From assembly GCA_913050205.1 (NCBI GenBank), contig CAJXAU010000084.1:1-7002 (forward strand): a stretch of DNA of 7,002 nt, read 5' to 3'. Numbering within the stretch: the stretch's first letter is position 1; each line of letters begins with the position of its first letter. This document shows, in pieces, positions 1-6,381 of this stretch. The notes beneath the pieces are model-generated. The model ran no database searches, was not told the origin of the DNA, and worked only from the letters and a program-made list of their open reading frames with translations. This DNA is from an uncultured Verrucomicrobiota bacterium (GTDB lineage: Bacteria > Verrucomicrobiota > Verrucomicrobiia > Limisphaerales > UBA1096). The translations under genes and the position numbers were made by a program.

Positions 1-1
1 A

Positions 2-889
2 ATCGCGCAACCGAGAGAGGCCGCCGATAAACCGTTTCCAAACAGCGGGGTATATCGCGGGGTAAAGCGAATGACCGAGGAGGACTTGCTGGCGTCACCC
101 GGACTCGAGGCGGTCGCGATCGAGACAGAAGTGCCGCGTTTGGTGGGGACAGCCAAGCGGGCGGTTGAAGCCGGGATGCACATTCACCACGATAAACCGG
201 GAGGTTTGAACTTGTCGGGTTACCGGGAATTAATCCGCTTGGCCAAGAGTAAAGAGCGAGTAGTGCAAATGGGGTACATGCTTCGTTACAACCCGGCGTT
301 TCAATTCATGTATCGCGCTGTGAAGGATGGCTGGCTTGGCGAGATCATGGAGGTGGACGCAATGATGGGGAAGATGGCCTCCTCGTCACTCCGCCGGGAA
401 CTGGCCCGGTATGAAGGAGGGGGAATGTTTGAACTGGCCTGTCACCTGATTGATTCCGTGGTGTATGTGCTGGGTAAGCCCAGTGCGGTGCATGGGTTTC
501 AGCGCGACTCGCAGGGAGACGGGATTCGAGACAATCAACTGGCAATCCTTGAGTACGAGAAGGCAACCGCAGCAGTGCGGTGCAATCATCGGGATGTATT
601 CGGTTTTTCAAGACGCCGATTTCAAATCGCTGGAGACAAGGGAGTGATCGAGATTCGGCCGATGGAGCCGGGGAACGAGTTGGAATTGAGCCTCGCTGAG
701 GCCAGAGGTAGTTACAGCCGTGGCACCCAGACTGTGAAATTGGCCGGCAGACGCGGTGGCCGGTATGACGGAGAGTTCGCTGATCTGGCCAAAGTGATAC
801 GCGGCGAAAAAGAATTCGACTGGTCGTACGAACACGATCTGGCTGTACAGGAAACCGTGCTGCTGGCTTCGGGGATGCCATTGGAATGA
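2..889 (+). CDS. Gfo/Idh/MocA-family NAD(P)-dependent oxidoreductase (5' end outside window)
   Basis: The reading frame is open from base 2, so the ATG at 71 is internal and the gene starts left of the window. The missing part should hold the Rossmann GxGxxG nucleotide motif. What is seen: the rest of the Rossmann domain with the family pattern of an alanine-rich helix ending in EAGMHIHHDKPGG (bases about 164-208; DKP stands where many relatives have EKP), then the C-terminal alpha/beta domain with GGGMFELACHLID. The histidine at 443-445 of that motif is the probable catalytic residue. Family members oxidise or reduce sugars, inositols and related polyols with NAD(P). The substrate cannot be read from the sequence. 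The 295 visible codons fit a family usually 330-400 residues long. The TGA overlaps the next gene's ATG (ATGA, 886-889), implying co-translation with the haem lipoprotein. The family is well supported; the substrate is unknown. Confidence 0.9.
   Translation: MAQPREAADKPFPNSGVYRGVKRMTEEDLLASPGLEAVAIETEVPRLVGTAKRAVEAGMHIHHDKPGGLNLSGYRELIRLAKSKERVVQMGYMLRYNPAFQFMYRAVKDGWLGEIMEVDAMMGKMASSSLRRELARYEGGGMFELACHLIDSVVYVLGKPSAVHGFQRDSQGDGIRDNQLAILEYEKATAAVRCNHRDVFGFSRRRFQIAGDKGVIEIRPMEPGNELELSLAEARGSYSRGTQTVKLAGRRGGRYDGEFADLAKVIRGEKEFDWSYEHDLAVQETVLLASGMPLE
871..875 (+). promoter_or_regulatory. Shine-Dalgarno-like site for the haem lipoprotein gene
   Basis: GGGGA lies 10 bases before the ATG at 886, inside the end of the oxidoreductase gene. 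It is an acceptable ribosome binding site and supports that ATG, alongside coupling through the ATGA overlap. This is inferred from spacing only. Confidence 0.4.
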
Positions 890-3381
890 AGTATACTCCG
901 ATTATCGGCTGTGCCCTGCTTTTGTTGTTGGCGAGTTGCCGGTCGCGGCCGGAGGGAGTGGACTACGACCAGTGGAAGGAGGCGCTTGAAACACGCCGTG
1001 CCACGGCCGCACGTCACGTGACGGCACCGCCGGGATTTGATGTGGATCTGATCCGGACGGCAACCAAGGAGGAGGGGTCGTGGGTGAGCTTGGAGTTTGA
1101 CGACAAGGGGCGTTTATTGATCGGGCGCGAAGGCCCGGGGATTCTCCGGATGACTCTGCCGGAAAACAGATTCGGCCGTCCCACTGTTGAAGTCGTCAAT
1201 AATGAGTTGAACGAATGCCGCGGCTTGCTTTGGGCGTACGACAGTCTCTACGCCAACGCCAACAATTCGAAGGGGTTTTATCGCCTGCGCGACACAACCG
1301 GAGATGACCAGTTTGATGAAGTTACTCTGCTGAAGAAAACCGGCGGAACCGTTGGGCACGGCCGCAACTCGATTGTTCTTGGCCCGGATGGGTTCATTTA
1401 TCTGGCGCACGGTAATGACGTGCTTTTGCCTAAAGATTTCACTCCAAGCCCAGCCTCGACCTACCGTCACTACGCTCAGGATCAACTACTGCCATGCGAC
1501 TGGAATCGAGTGCTTTTCAACAAGGGCGTGAAAGCGCCGGCTGGGCACATCATTCGGACGGACCGCCACGGCAATCGTTGGGAAATGATTGCCGGTGGTT
1601 TTCGAAACCCTTACGGACTTGCGTTTAATTCGGATGAGGAGTTGTTTGTTTTTGATGCCGACATGGAATGGGATGAAGGCATGCCGTGGTATCGCCCGAC
1701 ACGCGTGAATCATGTTGTCTCGGGCGGCGACTACGGATGGCGGCAGGGCACTGACAAGTGGCCGGGTTATTTTCCAGAGAGCCTCCCCAGTAATCTCGAC
1801 ATCGGGTTGGGCTCACCCACGGCAATCGCGTTCGGTACGGACAGCCGGTTTCCGGAAAAGTATCGCAGGGCACTTTTCATTTTGGACTGGGCGTATGGCA
1901 AAATTATTGCCGTACACTTGACCCCAAACGGCGCAAGTTATCGTGGTCGATTCGAGGATTTTGTTGTGGGGCGGCCTCTAAATGTCACTGGGGCGGATTT
2001 CGGGCCGGATGGTGCGCTTTATTTTACGACCGGCGGCCGACGGACACAGTCCGGGTTGTACCGGGTTCGATTCACTGGCAGACAGAAGACCTCGACAACG
2101 GCCGGTGCACCCGATCAGGAGAATCAGGATGCTGCGAGACAGGCAAGAGCGTTGCGAAGGCAACTGGAAGTATTTCACAGTGAGCAATCGATCGAAGGAC
2201 TCGGCTTGGCGTGGGAACATTTGAACAATGATGATTTTTGGATACGCCACGCGGCCCGGGTGGCACTGGAGAACCAGCCATTGGAAAAGTGGCAGCTTCC
2301 CGCCCTTACCGAGTCCAACACAAAAAGGGCGCTCACCGCATTGTTGGCACTCACGCGAGTGGCGGGGGGGGATATTCAGCTGCAGGTGTTGGCGCGCCTT
2401 AACGGCCTGCCGTGGGAAGGGCTCGCAAAAGAGTGGCAACTGGTTGCGTTGCGGACTTATCAATTGGCGATTATCCGGATGGGAGACAGTAGTGCTGTCG
2501 AACGGATGCCGATCGTCGCCAAGTTGGCCAAGACATCCGACTCATTCCCGGAGTTGAGGATGGAGGTATCCCGGTTGATGATTTTTTTGAATGCCGACGG
2601 GATGATTCCGCAGTTGTTAAACTACGTGGTCGATGCCCGGGGGCAGGAGGAGCGGTTGTTTTATCTGTTCCATATGCGACATATTGAGGAGGGCTGGACG
2701 CCGGAACATCGGCGTGCGTATTTCGCTTGGCTGAAGAAAATGACCGGAGAGCAAAGCGATCGGCATTTTCAGGGGTTCATGAAACACATCATCGCGGATG
2801 CCTTGGCCAAGGTGCCGCCGGGGGATCGTGAAGAGTTCGCGAAGCTTTTCGAAACCAAGCCCAATCCTGAGGCCCCAAAGCCTTTGGCCAAGCGACCGGA
2901 GCACAAGCGGTGGGAGATGGGGGATTTTGCCGACTTGGCCAAGCGCTTGGCCAAGCGTGACCACATGAACGGACGCCGAATTCTTAAGGCGGCAGCTTGT
3001 ACGGCGTGTCACACTTTCGATGGCGAAGGCTTGGGCATTGGTCCTGACCTGACTGCCATTGGGGCGCGGTTTGACAGTAAGGCCATTTTGGAATCCATTC
3101 TTGAGCCATCAAAAGTCATCGCCGACAAGTACCGAAACGTTTCGCTGACTACCCGCCAGGGTGAATTGATCGAGGGGAGACTGGTTGGGGAACGCGAAAA
3201 ATCGCTTTTGGTCGCAACCGATGCATTTCAGCCTTCATCTGTGCGCGAGGTGAAATTGAGCGCGGTGGCGACCCGTAAGGATTCCCAGTTTTCCCCGATG
3301 CCTGAGGGATTGGTGAATTCGTTCACCCGAGAGGAGATTCTCGATCTACTGGCATTGTTGCTGGCCGGGCCGGGCAAATAA
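886..3381 (+). CDS. PVC-type membrane-bound dehydrogenase lipoprotein with HEAT-like region and C-terminal cytochrome c domain
   Basis: 831 residues. Residues 1-18 form a lipoprotein signal peptide with lipobox LASC, so Cys18 is the probable lipid anchor and the protein is exported. Residues about 45-400 resemble the sorbosone/glucose-dehydrogenase type beta-propeller (the PVC family 'putative membrane-bound dehydrogenase'), with AGGFRNPYGLAFN from 236, acidic DADMEWD at 257-263 and SGGDYGW after it. Residues about 420-680 are helical and HEAT-like (FWIRHAARVALENQP and similar). The C-terminus is a PVC haem-binding domain: CTACH at 705-709 binds haem c covalently, and Met805 in SPMPEGL is the likely distal ligand. 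Expected role, by family: periplasmic oxidation of a sugar or similar compound with electrons passed to the haem. The cofactor (PQQ or none) and the substrate cannot be told. The gene overlaps the upstream oxidoreductase by 4 bp. The ATG start is fixed by the signal peptide. Confidence 0.9.
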   Translation: MKYTPIIGCALLLLLASCRSRPEGVDYDQWKEALETRRATAARHVTAPPGFDVDLIRTATKEEGSWVSLEFDDKGRLLIGREGPGILRMTLPENRFGRPTVEVVNNELNECRGLLWAYDSLYANANNSKGFYRLRDTTGDDQFDEVTLLKKTGGTVGHGRNSIVLGPDGFIYLAHGNDVLLPKDFTPSPASTYRHYAQDQLLPCDWNRVLFNKGVKAPAGHIIRTDRHGNRWEMIAGGFRNPYGLAFNSDEELFVFDADMEWDEGMPWYRPTRVNHVVSGGDYGWRQGTDKWPGYFPESLPSNLDIGLGSPTAIAFGTDSRFPEKYRRALFILDWAYGKIIAVHLTPNGASYRGRFEDFVVGRPLNVTGADFGPDGALYFTTGGRRTQSGLYRVRFTGRQKTSTTAGAPDQENQDAARQARALRRQLEVFHSEQSIEGLGLAWEHLNNDDFWIRHAARVALENQPLEKWQLPALTESNTKRALTALLALTRVAGGDIQLQVLARLNGLPWEGLAKEWQLVALRTYQLAIIRMGDSSAVERMPIVAKLAKTSDSFPELRMEVSRLMIFLNADGMIPQLLNYVVDARGQEERLFYLFHMRHIEEGWTPEHRRAYFAWLKKMTGEQSDRHFQGFMKHIIADALAKVPPGDREEFAKLFETKPNPEAPKPLAKRPEHKRWEMGDFADLAKRLAKRDHMNGRRILKAAACTACHTFDGEGLGIGPDLTAIGARFDSKAILESILEPSKVIADKYRNVSLTTRQGELIEGRLVGEREKSLLVATDAFQPSSVREVKLSAVATRKDSQFSPMPEGLVNSFTREEILDLLALLLAGPGK
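2934..2955 (+). repeat. Tandem pair of the CTTGGCCAAG palindrome inside the haem lipoprotein gene
   Basis: Two perfect CTTGGCCAAG palindromes (2934-2943 and 2946-2955) are separated by CG and encode LAKRLAK just before the cytochrome domain. The first 18 bases (2934-2951) recur exactly at 6318-6335 in non-coding DNA. Further single copies in this gene are at 2524-2532, 2802-2811 and 2884-2892, so five of the window's ten copies lie in the span 2524-2955. Confidence 0.7.
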
Positions 3382-3390
3382 ATCCGACTT

Positions 3391-3419
3391 TTGATGGGGA
3401 GCTGGTTCGTGTTACTTTG
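3391..3419 (+). promoter_or_regulatory. Putative promoter of the aldo/keto reductase operon
   Basis: TTGA (3391-3394), a 16-base spacer and GTTACTTTG (3411-3419) sit in the 44-bp gap between the haem lipoprotein stop and the GTG at 3426. The same arrangement occurs before iscA with nearly identical spacing. Read as -35 and -10 elements, transcription would begin at or next to the start codon. TTG plus TAnnTTG also resembles the -33/-7 promoter type described for Bacteroidota. Support is two instances in one window. Confidence 0.45.
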
Positions 3420-3425
3420 TCCGCC

Positions 3426-4523
3426 GTGAGATTTCGGAAAATTCGAAAGACAGATTTGGAGGTGTCCGAGGTTGGGTTTGGCCTTTGGACGGTCTCGACC
3501 GGTTGGTGGGGCAAGTTCACCGACGAAGATGCGATTGGCCTGATTCGAAAAGGGTTCGATCGCGGGATAAACCTTTACGATGCAGCTGACACCTACGGCA
3601 ACGGCCGAAGCGAGGAACTGTTGGCCAAGGCGCTTAGTGACAAACGAGACGATGTGGTAATAGCAACCAAGGTTGGCTACGACTTTTACAACCACGATGG
3701 TGATCGAAAGGGGCAGCGCGAGATCGCACAGGATTTTTCCAAGAAGTACATCAAGTTCGCCACGGAAAAATGTCTGGAGCGGCTCAAGACGGATCGCATC
3801 GATATTATGCAGCTGCACAATGTCCGCGCAGAGCAGGTGGATACCGATGAAGTTTGGGAGGCGCTGGAGGAACTTGAGCAGGAGGGTAAACTTGTGTGCT
3901 CCGGGATTGCGCTTGGTCCGGCGATTGGCTGGATGTATGAGGGCGTGGACTGTGTGCAACGGCGTAACCCCCGGATCATCCAGCATATTTACAACTTGCT
4001 GGAACAGTTTCCGGGCAACCAGATTAATGCATCGACCTATGCAAAGTCGGACAAGAACAACGCCACCACGGATGATCTCGCGAAGTTTCGCCACGGTCGC
4101 ATGAGTGCCGAGCCAGAACTCGACACCAGCTTCCTCATCCGTGTGACTCACAGTTCCGGGATGCTCGAGGGCAAATATACTGAGGACACGGTTTTTCCGC
4201 CGGAGGATCATCGTTCGCATCGGCCACGCTCATGGCTGGTCAATGGCCTGAAGAAAATCAAGACGCTTGAGTTCCTGACCTCGCCGGAGTCCGGTCGCAC
4301 GCTCGGCCAGGCGGCCCTGCTTTGGCTGCTTGCAGAGAAGACGGTCGCCTCAACGTTGCCGAACATTTACAACGAGGAGCAACTCATCGAGTTCACCGAA
4401 GACAAGCCGTACTTGTCGGAGGATGAACTACAGCGGGTTGAGGAGTTGTTCAGTGAAAACTTCGGCGTGGATGAGGAACCGTGCAACTTCAAGGGGACGA
4501 TGGAGCGCGAGACGGCTGCGTAA
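3426..4523 (+). CDS. Aldo/keto reductase
   Basis: A 365-residue (beta/alpha)8 oxidoreductase using NAD(P)H to reduce aldehydes or ketones, or the reverse, probably in the cytoplasm since no signal peptide is seen. The catalytic tetrad is present: Asp52 and Tyr57 in LYDAADTYGNGRSEE, Lys82 in IATKVG and His131 in MQLHN. The opening RFRKIRKTDLEVSEVGFG is the usual beta-strand start of the family. I chose GTG 3426 because it places MRFRK where relatives begin (MRYRKLG-like). The TTG at 3417 is in frame but falls inside the promoter-like GTTACTTTG and would add three non-conserved residues. The region after HIYNLLEQFPG is less typical than the N-terminal half, but still ends in SGMLEGKY as expected. 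No good ribosome binding site precedes either start. It is the first gene of a run with the lipoprotein and hflX. Substrate unknown. Confidence 0.9.
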   Translation: MRFRKIRKTDLEVSEVGFGLWTVSTGWWGKFTDEDAIGLIRKGFDRGINLYDAADTYGNGRSEELLAKALSDKRDDVVIATKVGYDFYNHDGDRKGQREIAQDFSKKYIKFATEKCLERLKTDRIDIMQLHNVRAEQVDTDEVWEALEELEQEGKLVCSGIALGPAIGWMYEGVDCVQRRNPRIIQHIYNLLEQFPGNQINASTYAKSDKNNATTDDLAKFRHGRMSAEPELDTSFLIRVTHSSGMLEGKYTEDTVFPPEDHRSHRPRSWLVNGLKKIKTLEFLTSPESGRTLGQAALLWLLAEKTVASTLPNIYNEEQLIEFTEDKPYLSEDELQRVEELFSENFGVDEEPCNFKGTMERETAA

Positions 4524-5012
4524 GTGATCGCCACTCGACAGGGATTCTGTTTGGGACAAGCTGCCGTATTGGCAGCTTTTTCCATCTTTGTAATCGGATG
4601 TGAAACCGCCGCTCGAAAAACAGCCAGCGGTGTATCGAGGCTCGCGACAAGTGCCGTGAAGACGACTGGCAAGGCCGCAGGTAAACTGGCCGTCGCCACG
4701 GTGAAAGCGGGAGGCAAAGTGGCTTTGTCCGCCGGAAAATCGAGTGGCAAGGCGTTGCTCGAACTGGCAAAGGCGGGCGAGGTGACTTTTGTGGACGCAG
4801 CCACGGGGTTGGTTTCGTCGATCCCGTTCGTGGACGGCCTCAATCTCAAGACAGCTATTGAGGTGGCCAAGCTCGATCCGCGCATCAAGGCGTTTGAAGT
4901 GGTGCGACCGTCCGGAATCATCCGGATCGGGGTCGAGCAGTTGCCAAAGCTTGGGCGCGCGAAGCTGAAATCCGGGGATGTCATTCGCATGGTAAAGCTC
5001 GCTTCCAAATAA
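4524..5012 (+). CDS. Small lipoprotein with 11-residue lysine repeats and a possible SLBB-like C-terminus
   Basis: 162 residues; I do not recognise a named family. The GTG start follows the aldo/keto reductase TAA with no gap. Residues 1-26 look like a lipoprotein signal: hydrophobic stretch about 10-25 and lipobox VIGC with Cys26 as anchor. Residues about 36-85 are Ala/Gly/Lys-rich with an 11-residue period: lysines at 46, 50, 54, 61, 65, 72, 76 and 83 alternate spacings of 4 and 7 from residue 50, with Arg39 extending the pattern. Such hendecads usually form long amphipathic helices or surface-lying coiled segments. Residues about 95-158 (LNLKTAIEVA, FEVVRPSGIIRI, LKSGDVIRMV) are reminiscent of an SLBB domain, known from polysaccharide-export proteins; this is a visual comparison only. 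Its cellular role is unknown. Exported and membrane-attached is the best-supported inference. The reading frame is well supported by tight packing between two clear genes. Confidence 0.75.
   Translation: MIATRQGFCLGQAAVLAAFSIFVIGCETAARKTASGVSRLATSAVKTTGKAAGKLAVATVKAGGKVALSAGKSSGKALLELAKAGEVTFVDAATGLVSSIPFVDGLNLKTAIEVAKLDPRIKAFEVVRPSGIIRIGVEQLPKLGRAKLKSGDVIRMVKLASK
4662..4760 (+). repeat. Three 33-bp units encoding the hendecad repeat of the small lipoprotein
   Basis: Protein units of 11 residues align as TTGKAAGKLAV, ATVKAGGKVAL and SAGKSSGKALL (residues 47-79), each with Lys at positions 4 and 8 and hydrophobic residues at 9 and 11. A degraded fourth unit follows (ELAKAGE). The DNA units differ at many positions, so the periodicity is held at protein level and is not a recent DNA duplication. 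Confidence 0.65.
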
Positions 5013-5013
5013 A

Positions 5014-6315
5014 GTGAAGGGGTTAGTCGATACGATCAATCGCGAGACCGAACGGGTGTTTCTCGTGGGGGTGCAGCTCAAGGCGGAGGACGCCTGGTGC
5101 ATTGATGAATCGCTTGATGAGTTGGCGGAACTGGTCACGACGGCTGGAGGCGAGGTTGTCGGACGGGGCTCGCAGCGACTGGATAAATTCAACGCGGCGA
5201 CGTTTATCGGCCCGGGCAAGGCGAAGGAGTTTGCTGAGCAGAGCAAGGAGTCGAAGGTCGATACCGTTGTTTTTGATGAAGAACTCAGTCCGGCACAGGG
5301 GCGGAATCTTGAGAAGGTGTTTGAGTGCAAAATTCTCGATCGCACAGCTCTGATTCTCGATATATTTTCCCAGCGAGCCCGAACCCGTGAGGGCAAAATG
5401 CAGGTCGAGTTGGCGCAATTGAATCATCTATTGCCGCGACTGACCCGGTTTTGGACTCACCTTTCCCGGCAAAAAGGCGGCATCGGAATGCGTGGCGGTG
5501 AGGGTGAAAGTCAGTTGGAGGTGGACCGCCGGAAAGTCCGAGAGCGGATCGACAAAATTCAACGCGACCTCGAGCTGGTCATGCGTCAGCGTGATGTGCA
5601 GCGTTCCGGGCGCAAGCGCAACCAGTGGCCGCTTGGATCGTTGGTTGGCTACACCAACGCCGGCAAGTCGACTTTATTTAACGCCATCACAGGGGCGGCG
5701 ACTCTTTCGGAGGACAAGTTGTTCGCCACGCTGGATCCGACCACGCGCCGATTACGTTTGCCGACCAATCAAAACGTGCTGCTTTCTGACACGGTGGGTT
5801 TTATCCGGAAACTGCCGCACGACTTGGTTGATGCGTTCAAGGCTACGCTGGAGGAGGTGATCGAGGCGGACCTGTTGTTGCACGTGGTGGACATCAGTTC
5901 GCCGCATGCCGGGGAACAAATTGAGGCCGTAAACCAGGTGCTGGATGAACTGGGCGTGGCCGATAAACCGATGCTGATGGTCTTCAACAAAATCGATCGG
6001 GTGACGTCACCGGGCTTGGCCAAGCGCTACACGACGGAGTACGAGAATTCCATTGTCGTGTCGGCCAAGACGGGGGAGGGGTTTGACGAGTTCATGGTGG
6101 AACTCGGCAAGCAACTACGGCCGGTGCGCCAGATGGTGGAGTTGTCGATTCCTCACTCGAAATCCAATGTCATCGCTCGATTACACGAGGTGGGGCAGGT
6201 GTTGGAGCGGAACTACGACGGGGCTGAGGCGGTATTCAAAGCGCTGATCCCGCCGAATCACCTCGCCCACTTCGAGTCGTTCATCACTGCCGAGGACCAG
6301 TTGGCCAAGGCGTAA
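5014..6315 (+). CDS. hflX: Ribosome-associated GTPase HflX
   Basis: 433 residues, close to the family's usual 400-430. HflX binds ribosomes and splits stalled or heat-damaged 70S particles, using GTP. The N-terminal HflX domain (about 15-205) contains the typical FIGPGKAKE, VVFDEELSPAQGRNLE, RARTREGKMQVELAQL and the glycine-rich GGIGMRGGEGESQLE. The G domain follows with G1 GYTNAGKS at 212-219, G2 in the TLDPTTRR segment, G3 DTVG at 259-262, G4 NKID at 325-328 and G5 SAK at 350-352. All nucleotide-binding motifs are intact. The GTG start is one base after the lipoprotein stop; it gives RETERVFLVGVQL near the N-terminus as expected. No Shine-Dalgarno site is visible, so coupling to the upstream gene is likely. 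The last codons lie in one arm of a hairpin that spans the TAA. Confidence 0.96.
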   Translation: MKGLVDTINRETERVFLVGVQLKAEDAWCIDESLDELAELVTTAGGEVVGRGSQRLDKFNAATFIGPGKAKEFAEQSKESKVDTVVFDEELSPAQGRNLEKVFECKILDRTALILDIFSQRARTREGKMQVELAQLNHLLPRLTRFWTHLSRQKGGIGMRGGEGESQLEVDRRKVRERIDKIQRDLELVMRQRDVQRSGRKRNQWPLGSLVGYTNAGKSTLFNAITGAATLSEDKLFATLDPTTRRLRLPTNQNVLLSDTVGFIRKLPHDLVDAFKATLEEVIEADLLLHVVDISSPHAGEQIEAVNQVLDELGVADKPMLMVFNKIDRVTSPGLAKRYTTEYENSIVVSAKTGEGFDEFMVELGKQLRPVRQMVELSIPHSKSNVIARLHEVGQVLERNYDGAEAVFKALIPPNHLAHFESFITAEDQLAKA

Positions 6316-6340
6316 CACTTGGCCAAGCGCTTGGCTTGGC
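6301..6340 (+). repeat. Inverted TTGGCCAAG repeats over the hflX stop; possible hairpin
   Basis: TTGGCCAAG (6301-6309) can pair with CTTGGCCAA (6318-6326), giving a 9-bp perfect stem with an 8-base loop that contains the hflX TAA. The right arm continues as a second perfect palindrome, GCCAAGCGCTTGGC (6322-6335), followed by TTGGC. The two possible foldings are mutually exclusive. No T-run follows, so it is not a standard intrinsic terminator. It could mark the 3' end of the operon transcript or be a chance landing of the dispersed palindrome. Confidence 0.6.
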
Positions 6341-6345
6341 TCGCC

Positions 6346-6375
6346 TTGACCGTCATTTAGGCGGTCGTTAAGTTG
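6346..6375 (+). promoter_or_regulatory. Putative promoter of the iscA-hscB operon
   Basis: TTGA (6346-6349, within TTGACC), a 17-base spacer and GTTAAGTTG (6367-6375) precede the ATG at 6382. The G of GTTA is 15 bases from the start codon, exactly as at the aldo/keto reductase gene. The arrangement predicts a transcript with little or no leader. It is inferred from matching position and pattern at the only two sizeable gaps. Confidence 0.45.
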
Positions 6376-6381
6376 GGCGCG

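Noticed and set aside
71..73. ATG as the start of the Gfo/Idh/MocA gene
   Set aside because: The frame is open back to base 2, and starting here would remove part of the Rossmann fold as well as the nucleotide motif. The true start is outside the window.
3417..3419. TTG as the aldo/keto reductase start
   Set aside because: It lies inside the GTTACTTTG promoter-like motif and adds residues not seen at the usual family N-terminus. GTG 3426 fits better, though the evidence is not absolute.
3228..4220. 330-codon open frame on the minus strand
   Set aside because: It is entirely antisense to the haem lipoprotein end and the aldo/keto reductase, both with clear family motifs. The translation shows no recognisable domain; it is a shadow of codon bias.
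4662..4760. DNA-level tandem repeat or CRISPR-like array
   Set aside because: The 33-bp units differ at many bases and lie within an open frame. The period is in the protein, and there are no identical repeats with unique spacers.
4428..5396. 322-codon open frame on the minus strand
   Set aside because: It lies antisense to three tightly packed + strand genes, including conserved HflX motifs. It is Ser/Arg-rich with no domain; treated as spurious.
6347..6366. Hairpin GACCG...CGGTC as a terminator after hflX
   Set aside because: The stem is only 5 bp with a 9-base loop and no T-run, and it overlaps the promoter-like spacer. It is too weak to call.
6373..6375. TTG as the iscA start
   Set aside because: It is part of GTTAAGTTG, the counterpart of the motif upstream of the reductase. 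An in-frame ATG lies nine bases downstream.
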